Source: Clostridia bacterium (GTDB lineage: Bacteria; Bacillota_A; Clostridia; Christensenellales; Aristaeellaceae). From it: a stretch of 32,617 bases of DNA. The DNA lies in assembly GCA_017525805.1 (NCBI GenBank), contig JAFXSH010000181.1:1-32617 (forward strand), in the 5' to 3' direction. Of the stretch, positions 26,002-32,309 are shown one piece after another (position 1 is the stretch's first letter; each line of letters begins with the position of its first letter). Below the pieces are notes generated by a model. That model searched no databases. It saw nothing but the letters and a program-made list of their open reading frames with translations, and had not been told where the DNA came from. A program made the position numbers and the translations under genes.

Positions 26002-26376
26002 TTAAGGTTTGCAGCGCTGGCAAGGGCGGTAGCCCATATCAACGACCTGGGCGCGGGTGCCGGTGTAGGTGCGTTTATTGGAATCCTTCATCTGCTTGAC
26101 GCTGGAGCAGGAGGGCTTATGAAAAACTCTGGAGCTTTTATTGAGGATGTAGGTTTTCGTGGCGGGCTTGGCGGTGGGCTTCGGGGATGGCATGGCGGTT
26201 TTTTTCGCGGCAGGCTTTGCGGTTGCCTTGGGCTGGGCGGCGGGCTGATAAACGGAGGCGGAATAGCTGGAGGCCGTTTGAGCGCCGGTGGTTTTGTCCG
26301 GCGATGGTTGGCCTATGAGGATGTAGAAAAGCAGGCCCAGGGCGATGAGGGTGACGACGATGGAATACTTTTTCAT
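26002..26376 (-). CDS. Membrane-anchored protein with C-terminal Cys/His module
   Basis: A 124-residue protein. Residues 5-24 form an N-terminal membrane anchor (YSIVVTLIALGLLFYILIG). A low-complexity Ala/Pro/Lys linker of about 45 residues follows (PKATAKPAAKK, PKPTAKPATK), as in proteins that span the cell wall. The C-terminus (75-124) carries TYILNKSSRVFHKPSC, a YTGTRAQVVDMGY segment and PCQRCKP. This H-x3-C ... C-x2-C pattern is a small Ada-like zinc module that I know from many Clostridia extracytoplasmic proteins. AGGAGG lies before the ATG. It is the last gene of the leftward lysogeny operon, so it may be expressed from the prophage as a surface or exclusion function. Its function is unknown. 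Confidence 0.78.
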   Translation of the reverse strand: MKKYSIVVTLIALGLLFYILIGQPSPDKTTGAQTASSYSASVYQPAAQPKATAKPAAKKTAMPSPKPTAKPATKTYILNKSSRVFHKPSCSSVKQMKDSNKRTYTGTRAQVVDMGYRPCQRCKP

Positions 26377-26405
26377 GCATGGCCTCCTGACCTTGCTTTG
26401 TAATG

Positions 26406-27302
26406 CTATTTCGGCTGCTTGTGCTGAATCAGATAGTCGTTATAAGTTTCGGGATCGACACACTTTGAGCATGGTTTAAGTTTTTGCTGTATCGCATCGC
26501 AAAGGGTGGTTTTGTTTGGAGAAGGAGAATTATCCAAAGAATAGCACCAATAAACAGAATGAAAAGTGGGGTGGGAAGGCAAGAAATAAACATAAGAAGG
26601 ATCAAGAACAGGAAAATGAATCTGTGATTGCTGCTCAGGCGTCAATGTTTTGTAAGGTTTTCCTTTTAAATCCTTCCATGTATCACGCCGAGCGGAAGAT
26701 ATCGCTGCGTGATCAAGGCGAGATTCCTGATTTTCAAAATCGTGCAAGCGTTCAAACAAACTTGTTATATCAGAGGCGCTATACCCAAAAATAGTGGAAT
26801 CCTGTTGATCTTTTAATAATTTTTCGATGATCATTTCTTTATCTGCAAGTTGTAGCTCCAAACTAAAGTTTTCTGCATCTAATTCTTTATTTTCCTGTGA
26901 TAATTCATGATTCCTATCGATAAGAGCATCTGTTTTATTTGAATCCAATCGCTCTTTTGTCTTTTTCGCATGTTCATAATCAAACAGTTTTCGCCTCAAT
27001 TGATCTATTATCTCATCCTTTTTTTCGAGATCCTTTTTCAACTTTTCAATTTCTTCTTTATACTTGTTTGATTCTGAATTTACGAAATTAGAATTATCTA
27101 TTTTGTGCGAATTATTTTCTTTTTGCTGGTTATTCAGATTTTTAGCGGATTCCTCTTTGCGTGCTTCTTCCATTGCCTTCTTGCGTGCTTTTTCTTCTGG
27201 AAGGTATGTCAGATACACGATAAAACATAAAAAGAGAATCAGCGCAAAAATACCGCCAAAAATATACAATGCTTCCATACCTCTATCGCCATACTTTTTC
27301 AT
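26406..27302 (-). CDS. Membrane-anchored coiled-coil protein with C-terminal Cys/His module
   Basis: A 298-residue protein. The N-terminus has one membrane helix (YIFGGIFALILFLCFIVYLTY). Charged and Asn-rich linkers and a long coiled coil (about 75-165: KYKEEIEKLKKDLEKKDEI, DQLRRKLFDYEHA, ENKELDAENFSLELQLADKE) follow. The C-terminal part (about 235-285) has YVYFLPSHPTFHSVYWC, further Cys, and PCSKCVDP, the same H-x4-C / P-C-x2-C-x-P layout as the neighbouring 124-residue protein. ATG 27302 overlaps the repressor stop (ATGA), so it is co-expressed with the repressor; ATG 27278 is an alternative start. The gene is distinctly AT-rich compared with the phage structural genes, which suggests separate acquisition. 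A prophage-encoded surface or exclusion protein is a hypothesis. Confidence 0.75.
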   Translation of the reverse strand: MKKYGDRGMEALYIFGGIFALILFLCFIVYLTYLPEEKARKKAMEEARKEESAKNLNNQQKENNSHKIDNSNFVNSESNKYKEEIEKLKKDLEKKDEIIDQLRRKLFDYEHAKKTKERLDSNKTDALIDRNHELSQENKELDAENFSLELQLADKEMIIEKLLKDQQDSTIFGYSASDITSLFERLHDFENQESRLDHAAISSARRDTWKDLKGKPYKTLTPEQQSQIHFPVLDPSYVYFLPSHPTFHSVYWCYSLDNSPSPNKTTLCDAIQQKLKPCSKCVDPETYNDYLIQHKQPK

Positions 27303-27688
27303 TTCAGCGCATTTGAAGCGGGAAAGGTTTGATTTTTTTCAGAAGCATACAGAACAGAAATATCTGAAACATAAGCAAGAACCTTTTCCCGGCCTTCCAA
27401 AGACAAAGCGCGGTAAGAAACCAAAAGACGAAGTTCATCATTGGAAAGCACCTGATCAAGCCCGGTAGAGTCGCGGGGTTCATTTTTATTGTCATTCATT
27501 CCAAATAGTTGATTTACTGAGCAATCAAAAAGCTCACACATTTTCAGAATAGCCGATTGATCCGGTTCAGCTTTTCCGACTTCCCATTTTGAAACAGCTT
27601 GCGCAGATACACCCAGAATGCGGCCAAGATCGGATTGATACATTCCTGCACGTTCCCGATAGAACCGTATATTTTCAGAAAGCGCCAT
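27299..27688 (-). CDS. CI-like repressor, XRE-family HTH
   Basis: A 129-residue regulator. The HTH is at about 18-39 (QSDLGRILGVSAQAVSKWEVGK), flanked by the usual IRFYRERAGM helix and the SAILKMCELFDCSVNQLFG helix. The C-terminal 55 residues are helical (NDELRLLVSYRALSLEGREKVLAYV), a dimerisation-type tail without a LexA-like peptidase, so control by RecA-triggered self-cleavage is not expected. AAGGAG sits 9 nt before the ATG. It is transcribed leftward from the promoter holding one operator and faces the Cro-like gene. It most likely keeps the lytic genes off in the lysogen. Confidence 0.88.
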   Translation of the reverse strand: MALSENIRFYRERAGMYQSDLGRILGVSAQAVSKWEVGKAEPDQSAILKMCELFDCSVNQLFGMNDNKNEPRDSTGLDQVLSNDELRLLVSYRALSLEGREKVLAYVSDISVLYASEKNQTFPASNALK

Positions 27689-27711
27689 TCACCACAACTC
27701 CTTTTTGATTT

Positions 27712-27740
27712 ATTATACAACTTTTAGTTGTTGCGAACAA
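27712..27740 (-). promoter_or_regulatory. Leftward (repressor) promoter with operator in the spacer
   Basis: Read on the minus strand: TTGTTC (27740-27735), a 17-bp spacer, then TATAAT (27717-27712). The palindrome ACAACTTTTAGTTGT lies at 27717-27731 within the spacer. A further half-site ACAACT occurs at 27694-27699 near the repressor RBS. Confidence 0.75.
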
Positions 27741-27775
27741 GCGAAAAAAAGTTGATTATATTTATAAAACCCCTC

Positions 27776-27805
27776 TTGACAGACAACTTTTGGTTGTGCT
27801 ACAAT
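27776..27805 (+). promoter_or_regulatory. Rightward (early) promoter with operator in the spacer
   Basis: TTGACA (27776-27781) and TACAAT (27800-27805) are separated by 18 bp. The spacer holds ACAACTTTTGGTTGT (27783-27797), one base from the leftward operator. A half-site AGTTGT follows at 27814-27819. Binding by the repressor or the Cro-like protein would block this promoter. Confidence 0.85.
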
Positions 27806-27834
27806 AAACCAGAAGTTGTAAGGGAGGCGGTAAT

Positions 27835-28089
27835 TTGCCAGAAAATATTATTTTTACATTACGGAGCAACAAAAAGTTGAGCCAGACAGAATTGGCAAAG
27901 CTGTGCGGGGTAACACAGCAACATATTCACTGGATCGAAACCGGACAGAAATCGCCGAGCTTAAAGGTTGCAGCTAAAATCGCCTCCGTCCTGGGGGTGA
28001 CCATCGACGAGCTGATCGGAAAGACCCCTCCGGCACTTCGCGCCACCTCCCCTGATAGGGGAGGCCAAGAAAACGAAAAGCCCGCGTGA
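27835..28089 (+). CDS. Cro-like regulator, XRE-family HTH
   Basis: An 84-residue protein starting at TTG 27835 behind GGGAGG. The HTH is clear: NIIFTLRSNKKLSQTELAK, LCGVTQQHIHWIETGQKSP, SLKVAAKIASVLGVTIDELIG. This fills residues 3-62. The last 22 residues (PPALRATSPDRGG and on) are encoded by a GC-rich palindromic element that looks like an inserted repeat rather than part of the fold. It is first in the rightward early operon and lies opposite the repressor, as in the lambda-type switch. Confidence 0.87.
   Translation: MPENIIFTLRSNKKLSQTELAKLCGVTQQHIHWIETGQKSPSLKVAAKIASVLGVTIDELIGKTPPALRATSPDRGGQENEKPA
28023..28066. repeat. REP/MITE-like palindromic element within the cro-like gene
   Basis: The core is a perfect hairpin, CCTCCCC (28046-28052) with GGGGAGG (28058-28064), loop TGATA, preceded by GACCCCTCCGGCACTTCGCG. 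I recall very similar dispersed repeats in gut Clostridia genomes, where they appear between genes and at gene ends. Identity with such a family is from memory. Confidence 0.5.
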
Positions 28090-28096
28090 AGCGGGC
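28080..28096 (+). other. Small hairpin at the end of the cro-like gene
   Basis: GCCCGC (28080-28085) and GCGGGC (28091-28096) pair around GTGAA and cover the cro-like stop codon. The following RBS GGGGAGG begins directly at its right edge, so it may modulate translation of the next gene. Confidence 0.5.
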
Positions 28097-28108
28097 GGGG
28101 AGGAAAAG

Positions 28109-28399
28109 ATGGAAGTATCAGCAAAGGCGTGGCGCGGGTTCACGAGAGCCAGAATCATGCTGCGGCAATGCAGCATAGACGAAATGAGCGTGGCGCTGAA
28201 CTTGCACGCGATTCCAGCCGAAACGCAGGAAGCCATCAAAAAAGAGCTGCCAGTTGGCGCATACACCAATTATTTAGCATGGGAAGCGCTGGAAACCATG
28301 GAAGGGCTGCATGAAATGATGATCGCCGTTCAGACGCTGCACAACCAAGGGGCGCTCACGGTGAAGCAGGACGAGACAGGCGTTCATGTGCCGATTTGA
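28109..28399 (+). CDS. Unidentified early protein, 96 residues
   Basis: ATG 28109 follows GGGGAGGAAAAG, a strong RBS. The product is mostly helical, soluble and without Cys pairs or HTH signature: AWRGFTRARIMLRQCSIDEM, PAETQEAIKKELP, YLAWEALETMEGLHEMMIAVQTL. It ends with a short beta segment (GALTVKQDETGVHVPI). It is the second gene of the rightward early operon and overlaps the longest version of the next frame. No family is recognised. Confidence 0.7.
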   Translation: MEVSAKAWRGFTRARIMLRQCSIDEMSVALNLHAIPAETQEAIKKELPVGAYTNYLAWEALETMEGLHEMMIAVQTLHNQGALTVKQDETGVHVPI

Positions 28400-29762
28400 G
28401 ACAAGCATTACATTCAGGGCAAGAACAGCCCTGATCGCAAGGAAAATTTTCCAGATAGGATTTTTCCGGGCCGTCGGCATCAAAAAATGTGACGACGGGC
28501 AGGGAGAACCTATGGCCGGGGTACAAACGGCATTCGACGGGAAGGGCGGAACGCTCATAAAAGCGGCCATCGCCAAGGGGATGACGCATAGAAACACTTC
28601 CTTTCCAGGCCATTGTAACAGGCCGGAAGGAGAAGAACAACGGGAACGGAAGTTTGCAAAACCACAGGCGCAAAGCCGGGAGGAAAAAGCGGTGGCAAAA
28701 ATTTGGCAGGCAGGACAGAAAAAAGAGACGGAAGCGGAGAAGACCGCACGGGTGGCGCACAACACACAGATGCTTTCTCTGCCATATACGGCAAAGGTAG
28801 CCGTCGCCGAGAGCCGGATTAGGGACTGGCAGACCACATGCGAACAGTACGGGAAGAACTACGCCGTGAGCGTGGGCGGGCTGGACAGCATAACGCTTCT
28901 TGCCCTTTGCCGGGAAGTGCTGGGGCACTGCGACGGTATAAGCGTTTCCATCCTGGAGGATAAGAGCATACAGTCCGTACACAAAGAAATGGGCGTGATC
29001 CCCATTAAGCCGCTGAAATCAAAAGTTCAAGTGTTAAGAGAATACGGGTACCCAATTGTCAGCAAACAGGCCAGCGCGAAGATCAGCCGATTGCAAACAT
29101 CGGGCGACACAAGCCCCATCATCAAGGCATACATGACCGGCGAAGAAGGGGCTTGGGGAAAACACAAAACAAATCTGCGATTTAAGCTCCCGGACAAATG
29201 GGTGAAGCTGTTCGGCGGGCTGTACGGTGAGTTCCGGCCAGACCTTAACTGTCAGGTGGCCCCGTTCAAGGTATCCGATCAGTGCTGTTATTGGCTGAAA
29301 GAAGAACCGGCCAGGCGGTATCAGGAGGAACACAACATTTGGCCGTTCCTGGGCCTGATGCAGAGCGAGGGCGGGCGGCGGCAGTATTCACTGCGGATGC
29401 ACGGATGCAACTATGTGGGGAAAGACACGGCCCGAAGCTGCCCGTTCAACTTTTTCAGCCGACAAGACTTGCTGCAACTCGCGCTGGACTTACACGTGCA
29501 TGTCCCGGAAATTTACGGGGAAATCGTGCGGGACGCGGACGGAACGCTGCGCACAACAAAGGCCCAGAGAACGGGATGCAGCATGTGCGGCTACGGCATC
29601 CACCTGGACAAGAGGCCGCATCACTTCGACCTGCTATATCAGAGAAACCCGGACGAGTGGCGCTTTTGGATGTATGACCAAGGCTGGGGTGAAGTGCTGG
29701 ACTATATCGGGGTCGGCTGGCGGCCCGAGGATTTGCCAGGAGCGCAAAATGGGCAAGCATAG
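28386..29762 (+). CDS. Phage PAPS-reductase-like protein with degenerate PP-loop
   Basis: A 458-residue frame if started at 28386; ATG 28512 (417 residues) has the better RBS (AGGGAG, 6 nt). The family core starts near residue 128: SLPYTAKVAVAESRIRDW as in phage phosphoadenosine-phosphosulfate-reductase-like proteins. The PP-loop, normally SGGKDS, reads VGGLDS (163-168), with the Ser and Lys replaced. Later family signatures are intact: DQCCYWLKEEPARRY, TGCSMCGYGIH (C398, C401) and GEVLDYIGVGW. The N-terminal 120 residues are a basic, Gln/Glu/Lys-rich extension not usual for the family. Such phage proteins have no proven single role; links to DNA sulfur modification (DndC relatives) are by family only. 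The altered loop suggests changed or lost nucleotide chemistry. Confidence 0.78.
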   Translation: MCRFETSITFRARTALIARKIFQIGFFRAVGIKKCDDGQGEPMAGVQTAFDGKGGTLIKAAIAKGMTHRNTSFPGHCNRPEGEEQRERKFAKPQAQSREEKAVAKIWQAGQKKETEAEKTARVAHNTQMLSLPYTAKVAVAESRIRDWQTTCEQYGKNYAVSVGGLDSITLLALCREVLGHCDGISVSILEDKSIQSVHKEMGVIPIKPLKSKVQVLREYGYPIVSKQASAKISRLQTSGDTSPIIKAYMTGEEGAWGKHKTNLRFKLPDKWVKLFGGLYGEFRPDLNCQVAPFKVSDQCCYWLKEEPARRYQEEHNIWPFLGLMQSEGGRRQYSLRMHGCNYVGKDTARSCPFNFFSRQDLLQLALDLHVHVPEIYGEIVRDADGTLRTTKAQRTGCSMCGYGIHLDKRPHHFDLLYQRNPDEWRFWMYDQGWGEVLDYIGVGWRPEDLPGAQNGQA

Positions 29763-29792
29763 ACACATAGGATAGGGCGGGGGGGTGAGCAT

Positions 29793-30155
29793 TTGGCGGA
29801 ATTGATCTGGCAGGCGGCCAACCCGGAGGCCGGGGGGCACGTGGCGACCTACAACAGCGGCGGGGCCAGGGTGGAAATCCTGGTGGAGAAGGAACAGGGC
29901 GGGCGGATGTTATCCGCCCCTGACAAGGGGCAGGCCCCCGAATGGGTGCGGGTGGCCTACGGACTGGCGGAAAAGCGCATCCGGGAATACCTGGAGGAAA
30001 CGGGGCGGATGCCGGGGGAAAAGCTGCTGGAGGATTTTCAGCGGGAAATGGGAAAGCGGCTGGATGATTTCATACGGGAGCCGATGCGATTCCCCTTCCG
30101 GCCCATGGGGCTGGCAGAGTTTGAGAGAGAGTTCAGAGCGGAGAGTGCAAATTAG
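29793..30155 (+). CDS. Unidentified early protein, 120 residues
   Basis: Starts at TTG 29793 behind a G-rich stretch (GGGGGGGTGAG); no better start is in frame nearby. Residues 1-45 read as beta strands (ATYNSGGARVEILVEKE). Residues 50-120 are helical and charged (WVRVAYGLAEKRIREYLEET, LEDFQREMGKRLDDFIREP). There is no membrane segment. It ends exactly where the structured RNA begins. No family is recognised. Confidence 0.65.
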   Translation: MAELIWQAANPEAGGHVATYNSGGARVEILVEKEQGGRMLSAPDKGQAPEWVRVAYGLAEKRIREYLEETGRMPGEKLLEDFQREMGKRLDDFIREPMRFPFRPMGLAEFEREFRAESAN

Positions 30156-30403
30156 GGCGCGGGGCGCCCATCATGCGGGCACATGAAGGCCATGGAAGGA
30201 CGCCGTGGGTCGGTGAGATTCCGACTGCCCGCACCAGCAGGTTAGGACGAACCGCCGATGACTGCCAGTGGCAGGGATTTCATCGGCGGGGAGATCACCC
30301 GAAACGAGCAATCTGCCCATGAAGGGCAGTTGCGACGATTGAGGGTGCGGAAAGCCTGCGAGTCCTCCTATCATTGGCAGCCGGGAAAGACCGGCCCGCG
30401 CCC
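30155..30403 (+). ncRNA. Multi-helix structured RNA candidate upstream of a tRNA
   Basis: A GC-rich region of about 250 nt without a plausible gene, full of perfect complementary segments: closing stem GGGCGCGGG 30155-30163 with CCCGCGCCC 30395-30403 (9 bp); 30174-30181 with 30226-30233 (8 bp) enclosing GTCGG 30209-30213 with CCGAC 30221-30225; CCGCCGATGA 30252-30261 with 30280-30289 (10 bp) enclosing CTGCC/GGCAG (30262-30266, 30270-30274); 30296-30300 with 30343-30347 enclosing 30309-30312/30338-30341 and 30313-30318/30324-30329; GCAGGTT 30237-30243 with 30353-30359 (7 bp, one wobble); GCCGG 30380-30384 with CCGGC 30391-30395. AGGAC 30244-30248 could pair with GTCCT 30362-30366 as a pseudoknot. 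These stems nest into one architecture. I do not recognise the class. Confidence 0.65.
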
Positions 30404-30425
30404 TTTGAGCGGGGGGCGCGGTTAT

Positions 30426-30501
30426 GGGAACGTGGCGCAATGGTAAGCGCATCCGCCCCATAAGCGGCTGGGTCCCGGTTCAAATCCGGGCGTTCCCACC
30501 A
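30426..30501 (+). tRNA. tRNA with CAT anticodon (Met or Ile2 type), CCA encoded
   Basis: Full cloverleaf: acceptor GGGAACG/CGTTCCC (7 bp), D arm GCGC-AATGGTAA-GCGC, anticodon stem CCGC/GCGG with loop CCCATAA (anticodon CAT), T arm CCCGG-TTCAAAT-CCGGG, then A and CCA. Position 33 is C rather than the near-universal T. With CAT it could read AUG as tRNA-Met, or AUA if modified by TilS. It is directly downstream of the structured RNA and probably on the same transcript. Confidence 0.92.
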
Positions 30502-30531
30502 AGGCATTAAATAAGCAGGAGTTGAGGAAAG

Positions 30532-31152
30532 TTGAAAATCGACAAAATCAAAAAGCTGATCCTGGATCAGAAGGGCGTGGCGATTCTGACCGGGGAGCGG
30601 GGCCAGCAGTGGATCGGCGGCAAGGACTGGATGGTGCGGGTGGACGAAGGCCTGCATCTGACGCCCAAAAGCGTGAAGGGGCTGTTTGACTTTTCCGTGG
30701 AGCAGATGGACAAGCTGCGCATTGAGGAAGCGGCCCTGGAAACCTATCCCCTGTGGCCGGTGCTGCGGCGGAACGTGAACAACATGCAGGTTGGCAGCCT
30801 GAACATCGACAATTACGGCGGCATTGAAATGCTGATTTTCAGCGGCAAGGTGTACCTGCTGGAGCAGAAGTATATCCGCTGCGCCGTGGCCCGGGAGGAT
30901 TACCGGGAATACATGCTGGGCTGGGACGCGAAGGATCAGCCGCTGATCGTCATCAACGACGGGATGATTTTTGCCGGGAGCGCCAGGCCCATGCCGGAAA
31001 GCACCTGCCAGCTGCTGCTGGAGCAGATGAAATTCATGTGCAGCCTGCGGCCCGGCGGCACCATGGATCCTTCGCAAGCGCAGGATGACAATTCGCAAGC
31101 GCAGGATGGCATGGACGGCGAACAGCTGGACATGGAACGGCTGGGGCAGTAA
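30532..31152 (+). CDS. Unidentified early protein, 206 residues
   Basis: Starts at TTG 30532, with AGGAG 10 nt upstream, shortly after the tRNA. The first 160 residues are a mixed alpha/beta domain (KKLILDQKGVAILTGERGQQW, IGGKDWMVRVDEGLHLTP, EMLIFSGKVYLLEQKYIRCA), without membrane segments. The C-terminal 40 residues are acidic and Gln-rich, with a short repeat SQAQDDNSQAQDG that comes from a 17-bp DNA repeat. Such acidic tails can mask DNA-binding surfaces, but no function is recognised. It lies in the rightward early gene series. Confidence 0.72.
   Translation: MKIDKIKKLILDQKGVAILTGERGQQWIGGKDWMVRVDEGLHLTPKSVKGLFDFSVEQMDKLRIEEAALETYPLWPVLRRNVNNMQVGSLNIDNYGGIEMLIFSGKVYLLEQKYIRCAVAREDYREYMLGWDAKDQPLIVINDGMIFAGSARPMPESTCQLLLEQMKFMCSLRPGGTMDPSQAQDDNSQAQDGMDGEQLDMERLGQ
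31071..31108 (+). repeat. 17-bp direct repeat in the tail of the 206-residue gene
   Basis: TTCGCAAGCGCAGGATG occurs at 31071-31087 and again at 31092-31108, a 21-bp period that keeps the frame and duplicates SQAQD. It looks like recent slippage. Confidence 0.85.
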
Positions 31153-31178
31153 GCCCGGCGGAAAGGGAGGAACGGACA

Positions 31179-31406
31179 GTGAAGCAAGTGATTCAAAGCG
31201 CGCGGTCCGTCTTTGCCGCGGTGAACGCGGAAAGGGAGCAGCAGGGCCTATACTGGAAAGAGCTTTCCGCCAAGTGCGGGGTGGCCTGGGAGACCATGAA
31301 GGGCTGGAATTCCCGAAGCGGGGCGCGGGTGGACTGCATCGTGGACGCGCTGGACGCGCTGGGGCTGGAACTGGTGATCCGGAGGAAGGGAGAGACAGGA
31401 GAGTGA
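31179..31406 (+). CDS. Small HTH protein
   Basis: A 75-residue protein starting at GTG 31179, 8 nt after GGGAGG. YWKELSAKCGVAWETMKGWN followed by SRSGARVDCIVDALDALGLEL has the layout of an XRE-type HTH with shortened flanks. A role as a small DNA-binding regulator in the early region is plausible. The stop overlaps the GTG start of the next gene (GTGA at 31403-31406). Confidence 0.72.
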   Translation: MKQVIQSARSVFAAVNAEREQQGLYWKELSAKCGVAWETMKGWNSRSGARVDCIVDALDALGLELVIRRKGETGE

Positions 31407-32086
31407 AAGTGCTGGTGGCGTGCGAGGAAAGCCAGACGGTTTGCCTGGCTTTCCGGGAGCGCGGGCATGAAGCGTTCAGCGCGGATATTCAGCATTGTGC
31501 TTTGTATAATCACATCGAATGGCACATTGTAGAGGATGTGAGGAACATCATTTCCGGGAACTGCTCTTTTATAACCGTGGACGGTAAGCCGCATATCATT
31601 ACAGGGCCATGGGATTTGATTATCGCACATCCACCATGCACATATCTTTCCAATCCTGGAGCAAATCATCTGTTTCTCGGCACCGAGCGCATCCAGAGAC
31701 AGAAAGAAACTTTCCGATTGATGAACGAAGAACGGGTACGGTTGGCGATTCAGGCGCGTGATTTTTTCTTTGCCATGCTCAACGCTCCGTGTGAGCATGT
31801 TGCAGTTGAAAATCCAATCCCGAGCACCATCTGGCAGCTTCCGTCTCCTTCACAAGTCATTCAGCCATTTTTCTTCGGTGATCCATTCAAGAAAAAGACC
31901 TATCTCTGGCTACGAGGACTGCCCAAACTCGTCCACACAAACATGGTGGAGCCTACCGGGCTATGGGTAGACGGCGGCCATGCGAAGCAAACAAAGATGC
32001 AGAACTTCGGCTTCCGCGACGCCAAAAAACGCAGTAAAACGTTCCCCGGCATCGCCCAAGCGATGGCTGAGCAATGGGGGGTGTAG
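31403..32086 (+). CDS. Methyltransferase-like phage protein (DNA methylase fold)
   Basis: A 227-residue protein. GTG 31403 overlaps the preceding stop and has AGGAGA upstream, so it is preferred over longer frames. It begins VKVLVACEESQTVCLAFRERGHEAFSADI in parts typical of an SAM-binding Rossmann domain (VLVACEES, acidic D after the second strand), then WDLIIAHPPCTYLSN, where HPPCTYL resembles the catalytic PPC/PPY motif of DNA methyltransferases, and VENPIPSTIW as in the ENP motif of cytosine-C5 enzymes. A FGFRDAKKRSKTFPGIAQAMAEQW tail closes it. It could protect phage DNA from host restriction. The target base is not clear. Codon use is less GC-rich than in its neighbours, suggesting transfer. 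Confidence 0.75.
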   Translation: MKVLVACEESQTVCLAFRERGHEAFSADIQHCALYNHIEWHIVEDVRNIISGNCSFITVDGKPHIITGPWDLIIAHPPCTYLSNPGANHLFLGTERIQRQKETFRLMNEERVRLAIQARDFFFAMLNAPCEHVAVENPIPSTIWQLPSPSQVIQPFFFGDPFKKKTYLWLRGLPKLVHTNMVEPTGLWVDGGHAKQTKMQNFGFRDAKKRSKTFPGIAQAMAEQWGV

Positions 32087-32090
32087 ACAT

Positions 32091-32309
32091 ATGATTTCTG
32101 AATTGATTTGGTTTGCGGTGCTGTTCCTGCTGGTGTGCATCGCGCTGGTGTGGCTGGCGGAAAAGGGCACGCTGGAGGACTATTCGGAAAAGCGGAACGT
32201 GGACAAGCTGGCGGACAGGAGCCGGGGACGGAAAACGCCCACGGCGCGGCGGGCTTGCCGGTATGTAAGCGCAGGGCTGCGCCCCGGAAAGGCGGCGTGG
32301 CATGGATAA
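32091..32309 (+). CDS. Small single-span membrane protein
   Basis: A 72-residue protein from ATG 32091 behind a G-rich RBS. Residues 3-22 are one hydrophobic helix (SELIWFAVLFLLVCIALVWL); the rest is basic (RSRGRKTPTARRACRYV). It overlaps the start of the next, broken, gene by 8 nt. No family is recognised; it could be a membrane-located early function such as superinfection exclusion, which is a guess. Confidence 0.65.
   Translation: MISELIWFAVLFLLVCIALVWLAEKGTLEDYSEKRNVDKLADRSRGRKTPTARRACRYVSAGLRPGKAAWHG

Noticed and set aside
28274..28982. Cys-rich open frames on the minus strand opposite the PAPS-reductase-like gene
   Set aside because: They are antisense to the early operon, lack RBS support, and their Cys content comes from reversed Ala/Gly/Thr codons.
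30174..30290. Resemblance to a cobalamin riboswitch core (GGTGAGATTCCGAC followed by CCCGC)
   Set aside because: No proper B12 box is found, and the downstream context is a tRNA rather than cobalamin or transport genes. The match is limited to one hairpin.
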